Source: Mucilaginibacter psychrotolerans (GTDB lineage Bacteria > Bacteroidota > Bacteroidia > Sphingobacteriales > Sphingobacteriaceae). Taken from it: a stretch of 64,000 nucleotides of DNA. A program made the position numbers and the translations under genes. The notes under the pieces are model-generated. The model worked only from the letters and a program-made list of their open reading frames with translations. It did not search any database and had not been told where the DNA came from. Each line of letters begins with the position of its first letter. Position 1 is the first letter of the stretch. Below, one piece after another: positions 1-7,513 of this stretch. Location of the stretch: positions 62,001-126,000 of the forward strand of contig NZ_SOZE01000012.1 of the NCBI RefSeq assembly GCF_004519315.1, given 5' to 3'.

Positions 1-1
1 T

Positions 2-1471
2 GAGTTCCAGGTGGTAATTGATATGCCGGAAGGTACTACGCTGGAGAAAACGCAGGCGGTAGCCAAAGATATCGGTTCATACGTTGCCAGACAATCATTG
101 GTCAGGAACTATGAAACCTATATCGCCACTTCCGCACCAATCAGTTTTAACGGTTTGGTAAGACATTACGACTTGCGAAGAGGCGATAATGTAGCCGATA
201 TACAGGTGAACCTCGTGGATAAAAAAGACCGGAGCATCCAAAGTCACGGTATCGCCAAGGAAATGCGCGGGCCAATACAGGCCATCGCAGCAAAATATCA
301 TGCCAACGCAAAGATCGTGGAGGTGCCGCCTGGTCCACCTGTGCTATCAACCTTAGTGGCTGAAATCTATGGCCCTGATTACGATCAGCAGATCAAGGTA
401 GCCGGGCAGGTAAAGGAATTGATGAACAAAACTTCCAATGTGGTGGATGTGGACTGGCTGGTAGAAGACGACCAGCCGGAATATCACATTGAAGTGAACA
501 AAGAAAAAGCCATGCGTTATGGCATCGCCACTGCGCAGATTGCCGCAACGGTTAACGCCGGTTTATCCGGCATGCCGGTGGGTAACATCTCCCAGCCCGC
601 CGCTTATAACCAGACCGCCATCAAACTGCAATTGAGCGATGCGGATAAAAGCAGTATGGACGATGTGTTGAATTTAAAGGTGATGGGTATGCAGGGGAAT
701 CCCGTACCGGTAAAAGACCTGGTTACGGTAACCCGTCAGACTAAACCAAAAAGCATCTACCGGAAAAATCAAAAGGAAGTAGTTTATGTGCTGGGCGATA
801 TGGCCGGCGACCTGGAAAGCCCTTCTTATGCAATCTCAGGTGTGTCTGATCATTTAAAAACGGTAAGCGTTCCCAAAGGGTTCTCGCTGAAAGAGGAATA
901 CACCCATCAACCGGAACTGGAAGATAACTACAGCCTGAAATGGGATGGCGAATGGCAGATCACTTTTGAAGTGTTCCGCGACCTGGGCATCGCCTTCGCA
1001 GTGGTGATTATTATGATCTATATACTTATCGTAGGCTGGTTCCAGAATTTCACGGTACCACTGGTAATGCTCGCCGCTATACCGCTATCGCTCATCGGCA
1101 TCGTATTGGGACACTGGATGCTGCACGCCTATTTTACCGCAACTTCCATGATCGGGTTTATCGCCCTCGCCGGGGTGATGGTGCGTAATTCCATCTTACT
1201 TATCGACTTTATCAATATACGGCTGGATGAAGGTATCCCGCTTAAGCAAGCCATCATTGAGGCCGGGGCGGTTCGTACAACACCGATTTTATTGACCGCA
1301 GGGGCAGTGGCCTTAGGCGCGGTGATCATTTTGTTCGACCCGATCTTCCAGGGCCTTGCCATCTCACTGATGGGGGGCACCATCACTTCCACCTTCCTTA
1401 CTTCAATCGTAGTGCCGCTGCTTTATTTCAAAATGATGCGCAAAACTGAGTTGACCCCTAAAAAAAGCTAA
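2..1471 (+). CDS. RND efflux transporter permease subunit (C-terminal part, cut by left edge)
   Basis: This is an inner-membrane proton-driven efflux pump of the AcrB/CusA superfamily, working with a periplasmic adaptor and an outer-membrane channel. The frame is open to base 2, where the codons read EFQVVIDMPEGTTLE, a porter-domain segment, so the GTG at 11 is not the true start. About 489 residues remain of a protein normally over 1000 long. Visible are the second-half porter and docking regions, then a C-terminal membrane domain from about residue 325 (FAVVIIMIYILIVGWF and several further helices). The family motif GVMVRNSILLIDF is clear. Substrate cannot be read from this part. It is followed 3 nt later by a small PII-like gene, a neighbour often seen with RND metal pumps. 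Confidence 0.93.
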   Translation, partial: EFQVVIDMPEGTTLEKTQAVAKDIGSYVARQSLVRNYETYIATSAPISFNGLVRHYDLRRGDNVADIQVNLVDKKDRSIQSHGIAKEMRGPIQAIAAKYHANAKIVEVPPGPPVLSTLVAEIYGPDYDQQIKVAGQVKELMNKTSNVVDVDWLVEDDQPEYHIEVNKEKAMRYGIATAQIAATVNAGLSGMPVGNISQPAAYNQTAIKLQLSDADKSSMDDVLNLKVMGMQGNPVPVKDLVTVTRQTKPKSIYRKNQKEVVYVLGDMAGDLESPSYAISGVSDHLKTVSVPKGFSLKEEYTHQPELEDNYSLKWDGEWQITFEVFRDLGIAFAVVIIMIYILIVGWFQNFTVPLVMLAAIPLSLIGIVLGHWMLHAYFTATSMIGFIALAGVMVRNSILLIDFINIRLDEGIPLKQAIIEAGAVRTTPILLTAGAVALGAVIILFDPIFQGLAISLMGGTITSTFLTSIVVPLLYFKMMRKTELTPKKS

Positions 1472-1474
1472 ATC

Positions 1475-1780
1475 ATGAAAGTACTGATCGTAACCTACCT
1501 GAAAGAATACCTGGCTGATATCGCCCGGATCTTTAAACAATGCAACATTGACGTGTTCAACACCAGCTAAATCACTGGGCACCGGAATAGCGCCGCGGCT
1601 AAGCTGCTGGATGACTGGTTTGCCAGCGGCGGAGAAGATGCTGACTCGATGATGATCTTCACTTTTACGCCAGCAGCAAATGCCGAAAAGGGCCTTGAAC
1701 TGATCAGAATTTATAACGAAACACTCGGGGAGCGTTTTCCGGTACGGGCGATTATCATGCCTGTGGAAGAAGCAGTTTAA
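1475..1780 (+). pseudogene. Small PII-like protein gene interrupted by an in-frame TAA
   Basis: An ATG at 1475 opens a 101-codon frame (MKVLIVTYLKEYLADIARIF...) that is coding-like to its terminal TAA at 1778-1780, but it carries a TAA at codon 32 (1568-1570), between FNTS and ITGHRNSAAAKLL. Removing that stop gives a plausible 101-residue alpha/beta protein ending IIMPVEEAV, similar in size and position to PII-like proteins encoded after RND pump genes. A single G-to-T change of GAA would produce the stop. No strong internal start follows it, so the gene is probably inactive, or the base is an assembly error. The family assignment is an inference from size, context and pattern. Confidence 0.6.
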
Positions 1781-1799
1781 ACTTTAAAACCATACCATT

Positions 1800-1985
1800 A
1801 TGAAAGAACGAATCGTACGCGCCGTTGCCGGCACCATGGTGCTGATCAGCATCGCTTTAGCATTCACGGTTAATATCAACTGGCTTTGGCTGGGTGCCTT
1901 TGTCGGCTTTAATTTATTACAATCTGCTTTTACCAGATTCTGCCCGCTGGAACTGATTTTAAATGCGGCAGGCGTTAAAAACTAA
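1800..1985 (+). CDS. DUF2892 (YgaP-like) small membrane protein
   Basis: A 61-residue protein with two hydrophobic helices (about residues 10-27 and 30-46) and the family signature around residues 40-52, QSAFTRFCPLELIL, where the FCPL turn is characteristic of the DUF2892/YgaP transmembrane family. In E. coli YgaP this segment is fused to a rhodanese; here the rhodanese is the next gene, beginning 19 nt downstream, so the two probably act as a split YgaP-like pair. A role in sulfur or thiol chemistry is suggested only by this partner. Confidence 0.85.
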   Translation: MKERIVRAVAGTMVLISIALAFTVNINWLWLGAFVGFNLLQSAFTRFCPLELILNAAGVKN

Positions 1986-2004
1986 TCTATCTAAAAAAAA
2001 GAAT

Positions 2005-2313
2005 ATGAATTTCTTCAGACAATTATTTGGCGGTTCATCTGCGGTCGATTTGGAAAGCCTGATAAAAGAAGGCGCTTTTATAGTAGATGTTCGCACCCCT
2101 GGTGAGTACGCGGGCGGGCATGCCAAAGGTGCCGTCAATATCCCTTTGGATCAGTTGCCGAAGCAACTTGCAAAGTTTAAGCATAAACAAAATATCATCG
2201 TTTGCTGCCAAAGCGGCGGCAGAAGCGGACAGGCTAAAACTATATTTGAGAAGAATGGCTTTGGCAATGTCACCAATGGTGGCAGCTGGAATAATGTGGC
2301 ACAATACTGCTAA
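2005..2313 (+). CDS. Single-domain rhodanese sulfurtransferase
   Basis: A 102-residue rhodanese that carries sulfane sulfur as a cysteine persulfide. Residues 12-40 hold the fold entry (FIVDVRTPGEYAGGHA) and residues 67-74 the catalytic loop CCQSGGRS, with the nucleophile Cys68 and closing Arg73 spaced as in single-domain rhodaneses. The ATG at 2005 is preferred over one at 1963 because the earlier start overlaps the DUF2892 gene and adds only 14 poorly folded residues. No signal peptide is visible, so it is cytoplasmic or associates with the membrane partner. It lies between DUF2892 and a Crp/Fnr gene, all on the same strand and closely spaced. Confidence 0.93.
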   Translation: MNFFRQLFGGSSAVDLESLIKEGAFIVDVRTPGEYAGGHAKGAVNIPLDQLPKQLAKFKHKQNIIVCCQSGGRSGQAKTIFEKNGFGNVTNGGSWNNVAQYC

Positions 2314-2322
2314 CTTAGCTGC

Positions 2323-2958
2323 ATGGATGAATCGGTTAATTTAGCTTTCCAATTTGAACCTGCGCTGATCGAAGAAATTGAGGCCTTTGGTGAGTTACGT
2401 TCATTTAAGGATGGCGAACTCATTATGGACTACGGAAAATATATCCGCATGATGCCGCTTGTGGTAAAAGGCACCCTAAAAGTCTTAAAAAAAGACGATA
2501 ACGGTAACGAAATATTGTTATACTACCTATCCAGCAGCGAAACCTGTTCTATGGCTTATAGCTGTTGCCTGGAAGAAAAGAAGAGTGTAGTGAAAGCCAT
2601 TGCAGAAGGCGACCTCCAGATTATTGCCATCCCGCATAACAAGCTGGATGAATGGCTGTGTAAATATCCGAGTTGGAAAAATTATATCATGCGGAGCTTT
2701 AACGAGCGCTTTTCAGAACTGTTAAAATCCATTGAAAGCATCGCATTTCATAAACTGGACGACCGGCTGATTGCTTATCTGAAAGAAAAGAAACGTTTAT
2801 CGGGTTCCAGCCTCGTCAAAGCCTCCCATTACCAAATTGCCGATGAACTGGCCACCTCCCGCGTGGTTATATCGCGACTATTGAAGATCCTGGAAAATAA
2901 CGGCAAGATCTTATTATATCGCAACGAGATCAAATTACTGCAGGGCTTCGATGCTTAA
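2323..2958 (+). CDS. Crp/Fnr-family transcriptional regulator with clustered cysteines
   Basis: A 211-residue regulator: N-terminal cyclic-nucleotide-binding-like beta roll (about 15-115), dimerisation helix (about 118-140) and a winged helix-turn-helix (about 163-205, with HYQIADELATSRVVISRLLK as recognition region). The effector domain lacks a recognisable cAMP phosphate-binding cassette but has three cysteines close together, Cys75, Cys81 and Cys82 (TCSMAYSCC). In the rhodanese/DUF2892 context these could sense redox state, reactive sulfur or a metal; that is inference. It starts 9 nt after the rhodanese, so it is probably co-transcribed. A perfect palindrome at 3031-3044 just downstream is a candidate target. 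Confidence 0.92.
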   Translation: MDESVNLAFQFEPALIEEIEAFGELRSFKDGELIMDYGKYIRMMPLVVKGTLKVLKKDDNGNEILLYYLSSSETCSMAYSCCLEEKKSVVKAIAEGDLQIIAIPHNKLDEWLCKYPSWKNYIMRSFNERFSELLKSIESIAFHKLDDRLIAYLKEKKRLSGSSLVKASHYQIADELATSRVVISRLLKILENNGKILLYRNEIKLLQGFDA

Positions 2959-3030
2959 GCGTTCCTGATTTGCTTTTATACACCCGGCCCCTCTGCTATT
3001 TAAGCAATGAGACCAAGATCACTTTCTTGT

Positions 3031-3074
3031 GTAACATATGTTACCGACGCCCGCATAGATAACTGGTAATTTTA
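3031..3074 (+). promoter_or_regulatory. Crp/Fnr-like palindrome and downstream -7 box before the second DUF2892 gene
   Basis: Bases 3031-3044 read GTAACATATGTTAC, a perfect 14-bp palindrome of the sort bound by Crp/Fnr dimers. A Bacteroidetes-like -7 element (TAATTTTA, one or two changes from TAnnTTTG) lies at 3067-3074, with the ATG at 3092. The palindrome centre would sit about 41 bp upstream of the start of transcription, the class II activator position, and no -33 TTTG is evident, which fits activator dependence. Binding by the regulator encoded at 2323-2958 is inferred. Confidence 0.5.
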
Positions 3075-3091
3075 GTAAAAAAATTAAAATT

Positions 3092-3307
3092 ATGAAAAAG
3101 AACATGGGTGGCCTCGATCGTGGGCTAAGGGTCCTTGCTGCGGTCGCAATAGCCGTATTATATTACACAGGTGTGCTGTCAGGCACATTGGCCATTATAC
3201 TGCTTGTTTTGGCAAGTGTGTTTATTCTGACCAGCTTTATCAGCTTTTGCCCTTTGTATTATCCTTTTAAGATCAACACACGCAACGATGACGTTAGCTC
3301 TAAATAG
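3092..3307 (+). CDS. Second DUF2892 membrane protein
   Basis: A 71-residue membrane protein starting MKKNMGGLDRGLRVL, with two hydrophobic helices (about 13-30 and 31-50) and the family turn SFCPLYYPF at about 51-59. It is a paralogue in type, not a close copy, of the protein at 1800-1985. It stands alone behind its own promoter region with the Crp-like palindrome, so it is probably a regulon member of the adjacent regulator. Function unknown. Confidence 0.85.
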   Translation: MKKNMGGLDRGLRVLAAVAIAVLYYTGVLSGTLAIILLVLASVFILTSFISFCPLYYPFKINTRNDDVSSK

Positions 3308-3437
3308 ATAGCAAGTGATATTACAAGCTATGTGATGCGATATTGTTATGTACCGAAAAACACATCATTTGCCAACGATCTCCAACAATGCTTAACATCG
3401 TCGGTTTAAAGCTTTTTACGGCTATTAGTTTACAACT

Positions 3438-6400
3438 CTAATACTTAATCACATCTAGCTTCACCGGCCCTAATAAGCCTGATTGTTGCAAACCATCGTG
3501 CGCGCCCGGGCCGAACAATACGGATGTAGGCCGTGTGCCGGCGGGCATCAGCGCATCGCCTATCAATCGGTTAACCCAATTGTTCACTACTTTTATCTCG
3601 AGTTTATTCAAGCCGGGTTTTATGGCGCGGGTTATATCTACCCGGTAGGGCAGAGTCCAAACCCCGCCTGATTCTACGCCGTTTACAAATACTTTGGCGA
3701 TCGATCTGGCTAAGCCCAAATCAATGATATACTTGCTTCCGGTTTGTATTTTGCCGACATCGAAGGTGGTACGATAATAAGCCGTACCGGAGTAATATTT
3801 GATGCTATCGTTGGTGTTTTTAGCCCAATCTGTAAGCGTATCGAACTTTACCGGCATTGCAGGGCCACGCATGTTTTTGTTGAAGCTTACCAGCCAGGGT
3901 TGGTTGATGCCTATCGTATGCAGCGGCCTGGGGTAATTCTGCCTGGTAGTATCGCCTTGCTTGCCCGGCTTCCTGAAGATGATAAACGCACTTTCCAGCG
4001 GCGCTAATTGCAGCGGCACCGCCGTAATCGCCCCGGTTTGATGATAAGCCGGCAGGCTACGCATGGTGCCTGATGTAGCATCCCAAAGTTCGGGCACTTT
4101 GCCTTTGATGCGGAATGCTGCCCCTATTTTTACGGGAACATCTTTCTGGTTGGATACGAAGTACAAGTCGCCTTCTTTTAGTTGCCGATGGATAAATAAA
4201 ACATCGTCACTGCCGGTGGCCTTAAAATCGGGGATTACCTTAATCATATTTAAGGCCTGCTGCATATCCATGCCGCTTATTACCATGCCTTTGCCATAAT
4301 GGTTAACCTTTATTTTAACGCCATCAATTTTACCCCAAAGCTTGGTCGCCATGGTTTGTACCTGTTTATCTGCGGCAGGGTAACCCTTCAAACTTGGCGA
4401 CCGCAGCGGCTTCGGTCCCAGCACTACTGCACCCTGTTGCACCAGTTCTTTTATTTTGGCCAACAGTTCCGGGCGCATGGTTTCCAGTTTCGGCAAAACC
4501 AAAATACCGTAGCTGATGCCGTTAGGCAAGTTGAGCCTGCCATTCTTTACGGTGAGCTTTTGCCTGATCACTTCGCCGTTAATGTAATCGAAGGAGTAAC
4601 CTTTGGGCAATGCAGGGTCTGTTACGCCCGTCATTTTAGGAGCGTCCTCGCCAATAAAATATGCTGCATCAGCTACGTACTGACCTTGCTGCAGCATCAT
4701 GTTGCAACGTTTTAGGTACTGTAGCAGCACGTCAATATCAAAAAACCAGGTATTCAGCCGGTTAAACTCCATACCGAACCAGGCAGTTAAGCCCGGCAAG
4801 GTATCTGCCGGCTGCGATATATATACGTGCAATAAAGAATTGTTTATCCCCTCGGTGAAGAAGCGGTCGCCGCGTTTTTTAAACATAGCGGGGTAACGCC
4901 CAAAAGGTGCGCCCGCTGCGGTGAACGATTCCGCAGATACTTTAATCTTCCCATAAATATGTGCCGAGGAGGAGGCTGCACGGTTTTCTATATCGCCAAG
5001 GTCGCCTTCGCTCCAAAACTCGCCCCCGATCTCGTCAGATTGCCCTCCATATTGCAAAAACTCGCCGGGGTAACCCCAATGCCCATAATTCTCCAGCCAG
5101 GTGGTTAAGCCGTTCTTGTGGCTTATCTCGCGCAGCCCGCCCACGTATTTGTATGACACATCATCGGCAATCAGCCGCCGCAAATCCCACAGGAAACGGT
5201 CGGCCATATCTGTGTTGCCAACCACTTTGCCCTGCAATACGGGCAAATAGGGCGTTGGGTCGTAATTGTAGGCTTGTTTAAATTCGGCAATCAGGTTATC
5301 CGTCCAGTTTTGGCTGCCGGTTTCGTAGCTATCCTCCACCACCACTTTCCAGGTTTTGCGGTCCTCTGCCGGTATGCGTTTCAATATCTCGCCCATAAAA
5401 GCGTTGAAGTGAGCCGTAACGTGTTCCGTGCTCATCTTGTCCACTTCCAGCCCCCGGCCTTCCGGCGGTGCAGGCGCGTTGGTAACCGTGGTGGGCGCCA
5501 TCCCGGTACGCTCTATTATCCAATTGCCGGCGGGTACCTGCCAGCTAAGCGTGCCATCTGCGGCCATGGCGGCAGATATATCCTGAACTTTGTTAGGGTC
5601 TATGGCGTATGCGTTTGCGTCGTTTGGCTGCAAGGGCCATTGATAAGCCGTCCAGAACGGATGCGGCGTAGGCCACATTTTGGCCAGTGTTTTTTCCAGG
5701 TAGCTTTCTACCACCGGCATTGCCGAGAATTTCAATCCCGTTAGCCCCGAATTGCCCGACACCCTGGTAAACACTATTCTGAAATTGGTGGCCGCTGTTG
5801 CAGGCACCGAAATGGTTGCGGGGCCATAGGGCGTAAACCCTGTGTTGAGTTCGGGGTTGGTGCGGTCTATTTCAAAATGCTTTAGGGTTACGTAATTGCC
5901 GTTGGTTTTGGCTTGCACATCCCCCACCAGGTACACGGGCTGCCTGGTGGTGTTGATAACCACACTGCGAAGGGTATAAGCCGTTTCCGCATTCACGTCT
6001 ACCGAAAATTTGGCCCCCTCTTTAAGCCTGATGCCGGTATGTTCGTTATCGTCGAATAAATTATTGAGGGAATCTATAGCGGGAATTGATACCATTTGCG
6101 GCTTTAGGGCGCTGATATCTGCCGCATAATCGGCCGCTACGGGGTAGGCTATTACCTTCACATCCTGAAAATCGGCCTTCGGCTTTACCAACTGCTGTTT
6201 CAGCAATACCGGCCCTTTAACCATTATTTGCGACGAGGTAAGATAGCGCATGGCCTGCTGTGGCTTAACCCATGGCCCGCCCGATTGGCTCCAGCCCGGG
6301 CTGTTGAAAATACCTATCTGGATATTGAGCCGGGTGGCGGTTTTGAGGGCCGTGTGCAGGATATCCCACCAATCATCAGAAAACATCTTCACTTTGCCAT

Positions 6401-6698
6401 CGGGAACATTATCAAGACCAATGTTGCCGATGAATGCCCGGTTGATGCCTACCTTTTTCATGGCCTCTAAATCTTTTATAACGCCTTCCCTGGAGATGTT
6501 GCCTGATATCCAATACCAGTAGACACTTGTCTGCACCGAATCAGGGATGGTGGCAAAACCAGTCTGGAGTGCCTTAAAGCTATTTGAAAAGTATGGAGCT
6601 GGCTTGCGGGCTTTAATAGTTTGGGCCTGGGTTACGGTGGCGGCAATTGCCAAAAATGTTATAAAACAGCAGGTTTTTTTGAAGGACATGGGTAGCAT
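3438..6698 (-). CDS. Secreted GH106-type alpha-L-rhamnosidase
   Basis: A 1086-residue exported glycosidase. Residues 1-25 form a signal peptide ending TQAQ; a second ATG at 6689 gives an equally good one. The GH106 N-terminal signature is plain (SVYWYWISGNISREGVIKD, then GINRAFIGNIG and PGWSQSGGPWV), followed by the (beta/alpha)8 region with VVVEDSYETGSQNW, which contains a conserved carboxylate, and a C-terminal galactose-binding-like sandwich (about 960-1080, YYRTTFDVGK to RLIGDAL). Length matches the family. GH106 enzymes invert at terminal alpha-L-rhamnose on rhamnogalacturonan-type glycans. No SusC/SusD pair is adjacent, so it is not in a classical PUL. Another rhamnosidase, GH78, is at 52735. 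Confidence 0.9.
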   Translation of the reverse strand: MLPMSFKKTCCFITFLAIAATVTQAQTIKARKPAPYFSNSFKALQTGFATIPDSVQTSVYWYWISGNISREGVIKDLEAMKKVGINRAFIGNIGLDNVPDGKVKMFSDDWWDILHTALKTATRLNIQIGIFNSPGWSQSGGPWVKPQQAMRYLTSSQIMVKGPVLLKQQLVKPKADFQDVKVIAYPVAADYAADISALKPQMVSIPAIDSLNNLFDDNEHTGIRLKEGAKFSVDVNAETAYTLRSVVINTTRQPVYLVGDVQAKTNGNYVTLKHFEIDRTNPELNTGFTPYGPATISVPATAATNFRIVFTRVSGNSGLTGLKFSAMPVVESYLEKTLAKMWPTPHPFWTAYQWPLQPNDANAYAIDPNKVQDISAAMAADGTLSWQVPAGNWIIERTGMAPTTVTNAPAPPEGRGLEVDKMSTEHVTAHFNAFMGEILKRIPAEDRKTWKVVVEDSYETGSQNWTDNLIAEFKQAYNYDPTPYLPVLQGKVVGNTDMADRFLWDLRRLIADDVSYKYVGGLREISHKNGLTTWLENYGHWGYPGEFLQYGGQSDEIGGEFWSEGDLGDIENRAASSSAHIYGKIKVSAESFTAAGAPFGRYPAMFKKRGDRFFTEGINNSLLHVYISQPADTLPGLTAWFGMEFNRLNTWFFDIDVLLQYLKRCNMMLQQGQYVADAAYFIGEDAPKMTGVTDPALPKGYSFDYINGEVIRQKLTVKNGRLNLPNGISYGILVLPKLETMRPELLAKIKELVQQGAVVLGPKPLRSPSLKGYPAADKQVQTMATKLWGKIDGVKIKVNHYGKGMVISGMDMQQALNMIKVIPDFKATGSDDVLFIHRQLKEGDLYFVSNQKDVPVKIGAAFRIKGKVPELWDATSGTMRSLPAYHQTGAITAVPLQLAPLESAFIIFRKPGKQGDTTRQNYPRPLHTIGINQPWLVSFNKNMRGPAMPVKFDTLTDWAKNTNDSIKYYSGTAYYRTTFDVGKIQTGSKYIIDLGLARSIAKVFVNGVESGGVWTLPYRVDITRAIKPGLNKLEIKVVNNWVNRLIGDALMPAGTRPTSVLFGPGAHDGLQQSGLLGPVKLDVIKY

Positions 6699-6700
6699 AA

Positions 6701-6732
6701 TAAATAGCCGGGAGGCATTGCCCGGCTATTTA
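6701..6732 (-). promoter_or_regulatory. Perfect 12-bp hairpin in the GH106 leader
   Basis: Bases 6701-6712 (TAAATAGCCGGG) pair perfectly with 6721-6732, with an 8-nt loop. On the minus strand the hairpin ends 2 nt before the GH106 ATG. It could terminate the upstream DUF1684 gene, but there is no T-run on the minus side. A minus-strand promoter-like pair lies just upstream: TAATTTCA (6738-6745 complement) and TTTG (6764-6767 complement) 18 nt apart, which would place the stem-loop at the extreme 5' end of the GH106 mRNA. Confidence 0.5.
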
Positions 6733-6815
6733 AATGCTGAAATTACAAAAACCTAAGTGATTGCAAAACTTTTTGCTAAAACGATTAAGCTTTTCGTTGA
6801 AAATATACTTTCAAC

Positions 6816-7418
6816 TCAATGTCCAACCTCTTTGGCGTACTTCTTTTCGCCTGCGGCAATGGCTACCTGCAACTGGTTTTCGTCTGGTGGCTTGGGGCAT
6901 GAGTAGCCGCCGGCAAAGGCGCAATAAGGGTTGTAAGCCTTATTGAAATCGATGACAACGGTGCCGTTTTTAAAGTCGCCTTCGCGCAGGTCTATGTACC
7001 TGCCGCCGCCATAGGTTTCGTGGCCGTTGGTGCCATCGGTAAAGGGCATGAACAGGTAATCGGCGTAGGCCGGAATTTTAGCCAGGGCGGGGCTGCGGTA
7101 AACCGAAAGCGTAACCTGTTTACCGTGCACCGTCATATTCAACACCGCATATTTTACGTATTCGCTCCCTGCTCCTGCAAAAGCGGGTATCACGAACTTA
7201 GCCGGGTTGATCACCAGCTGCGCCTTAGCCACTACTTTATATGTGCTATCGGCATCATAAAAGCGCAGGTATTGCAGGTCCTCTTTTTTCAAGGGCGAAC
7301 TTTTATCCTCCAAAAAATCAGCCATGTACTTTTGGCGGTAAGCCGTAATCACGGCATTATGGTTTTGCCCGAAAGCGAAGCTTGTAGAAAGCAGGAGTAA
7401 CATCAATAAGTATCTCAT
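6816..7418 (-). CDS. DUF1684 secreted protein
   Basis: A 200-residue protein with a signal peptide (MRYLLMLLLLSTSFAFGQ). The diagnostic DUF1684 C-terminal block is present at about 160-190: DFNKAYNPYCAFAGGYSCP followed by KPPDENQLQVAIAAGEK. It also shows the beta-rich middle (YVKYAVLNMTV, GRYIDLREGDFKNG). DUF1684 proteins are widespread in Bacteroidetes and have no established biochemical role. The gene stands alone between GH106 and the sugar dehydrogenase; its upstream spacer consists of heptad repeats. Confidence 0.88.
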   Translation of the reverse strand: MRYLLMLLLLSTSFAFGQNHNAVITAYRQKYMADFLEDKSSPLKKEDLQYLRFYDADSTYKVVAKAQLVINPAKFVIPAFAGAGSEYVKYAVLNMTVHGKQVTLSVYRSPALAKIPAYADYLFMPFTDGTNGHETYGGGRYIDLREGDFKNGTVVIDFNKAYNPYCAFAGGYSCPKPPDENQLQVAIAAGEKKYAKEVGH

Positions 7419-7420
7419 TT

Positions 7421-7509
7421 TTAAGTCTTAAGTCAAATGTCTTGAGCCGGAAGTCTTGGTGTTGCGCCTTAGGTATTTTTCTACTTTAGACTTCGGACTC
7501 AATACTCAG
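7421..7509. repeat. Degenerate 7-nt tandem repeats, two inverted blocks
   Basis: Bases 7421-7455 divide in register into five heptamers (TTAAGTC, TTAAGTC, AAATGTC, TTGAGCC, GGAAGTC). Bases 7482-7509 give four heptamers in the opposite sense (TACTTTA, GACTTCG, GACTCAA, TACTCAG), resembling the complement of the first block. Together they fill nearly all the 95-bp spacer between the dehydrogenase and DUF1684 genes. Three other spacers in this window have the same architecture (42997, 47851, 49279). Confidence 0.65.
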
Positions 7510-7513
7510 AAAA

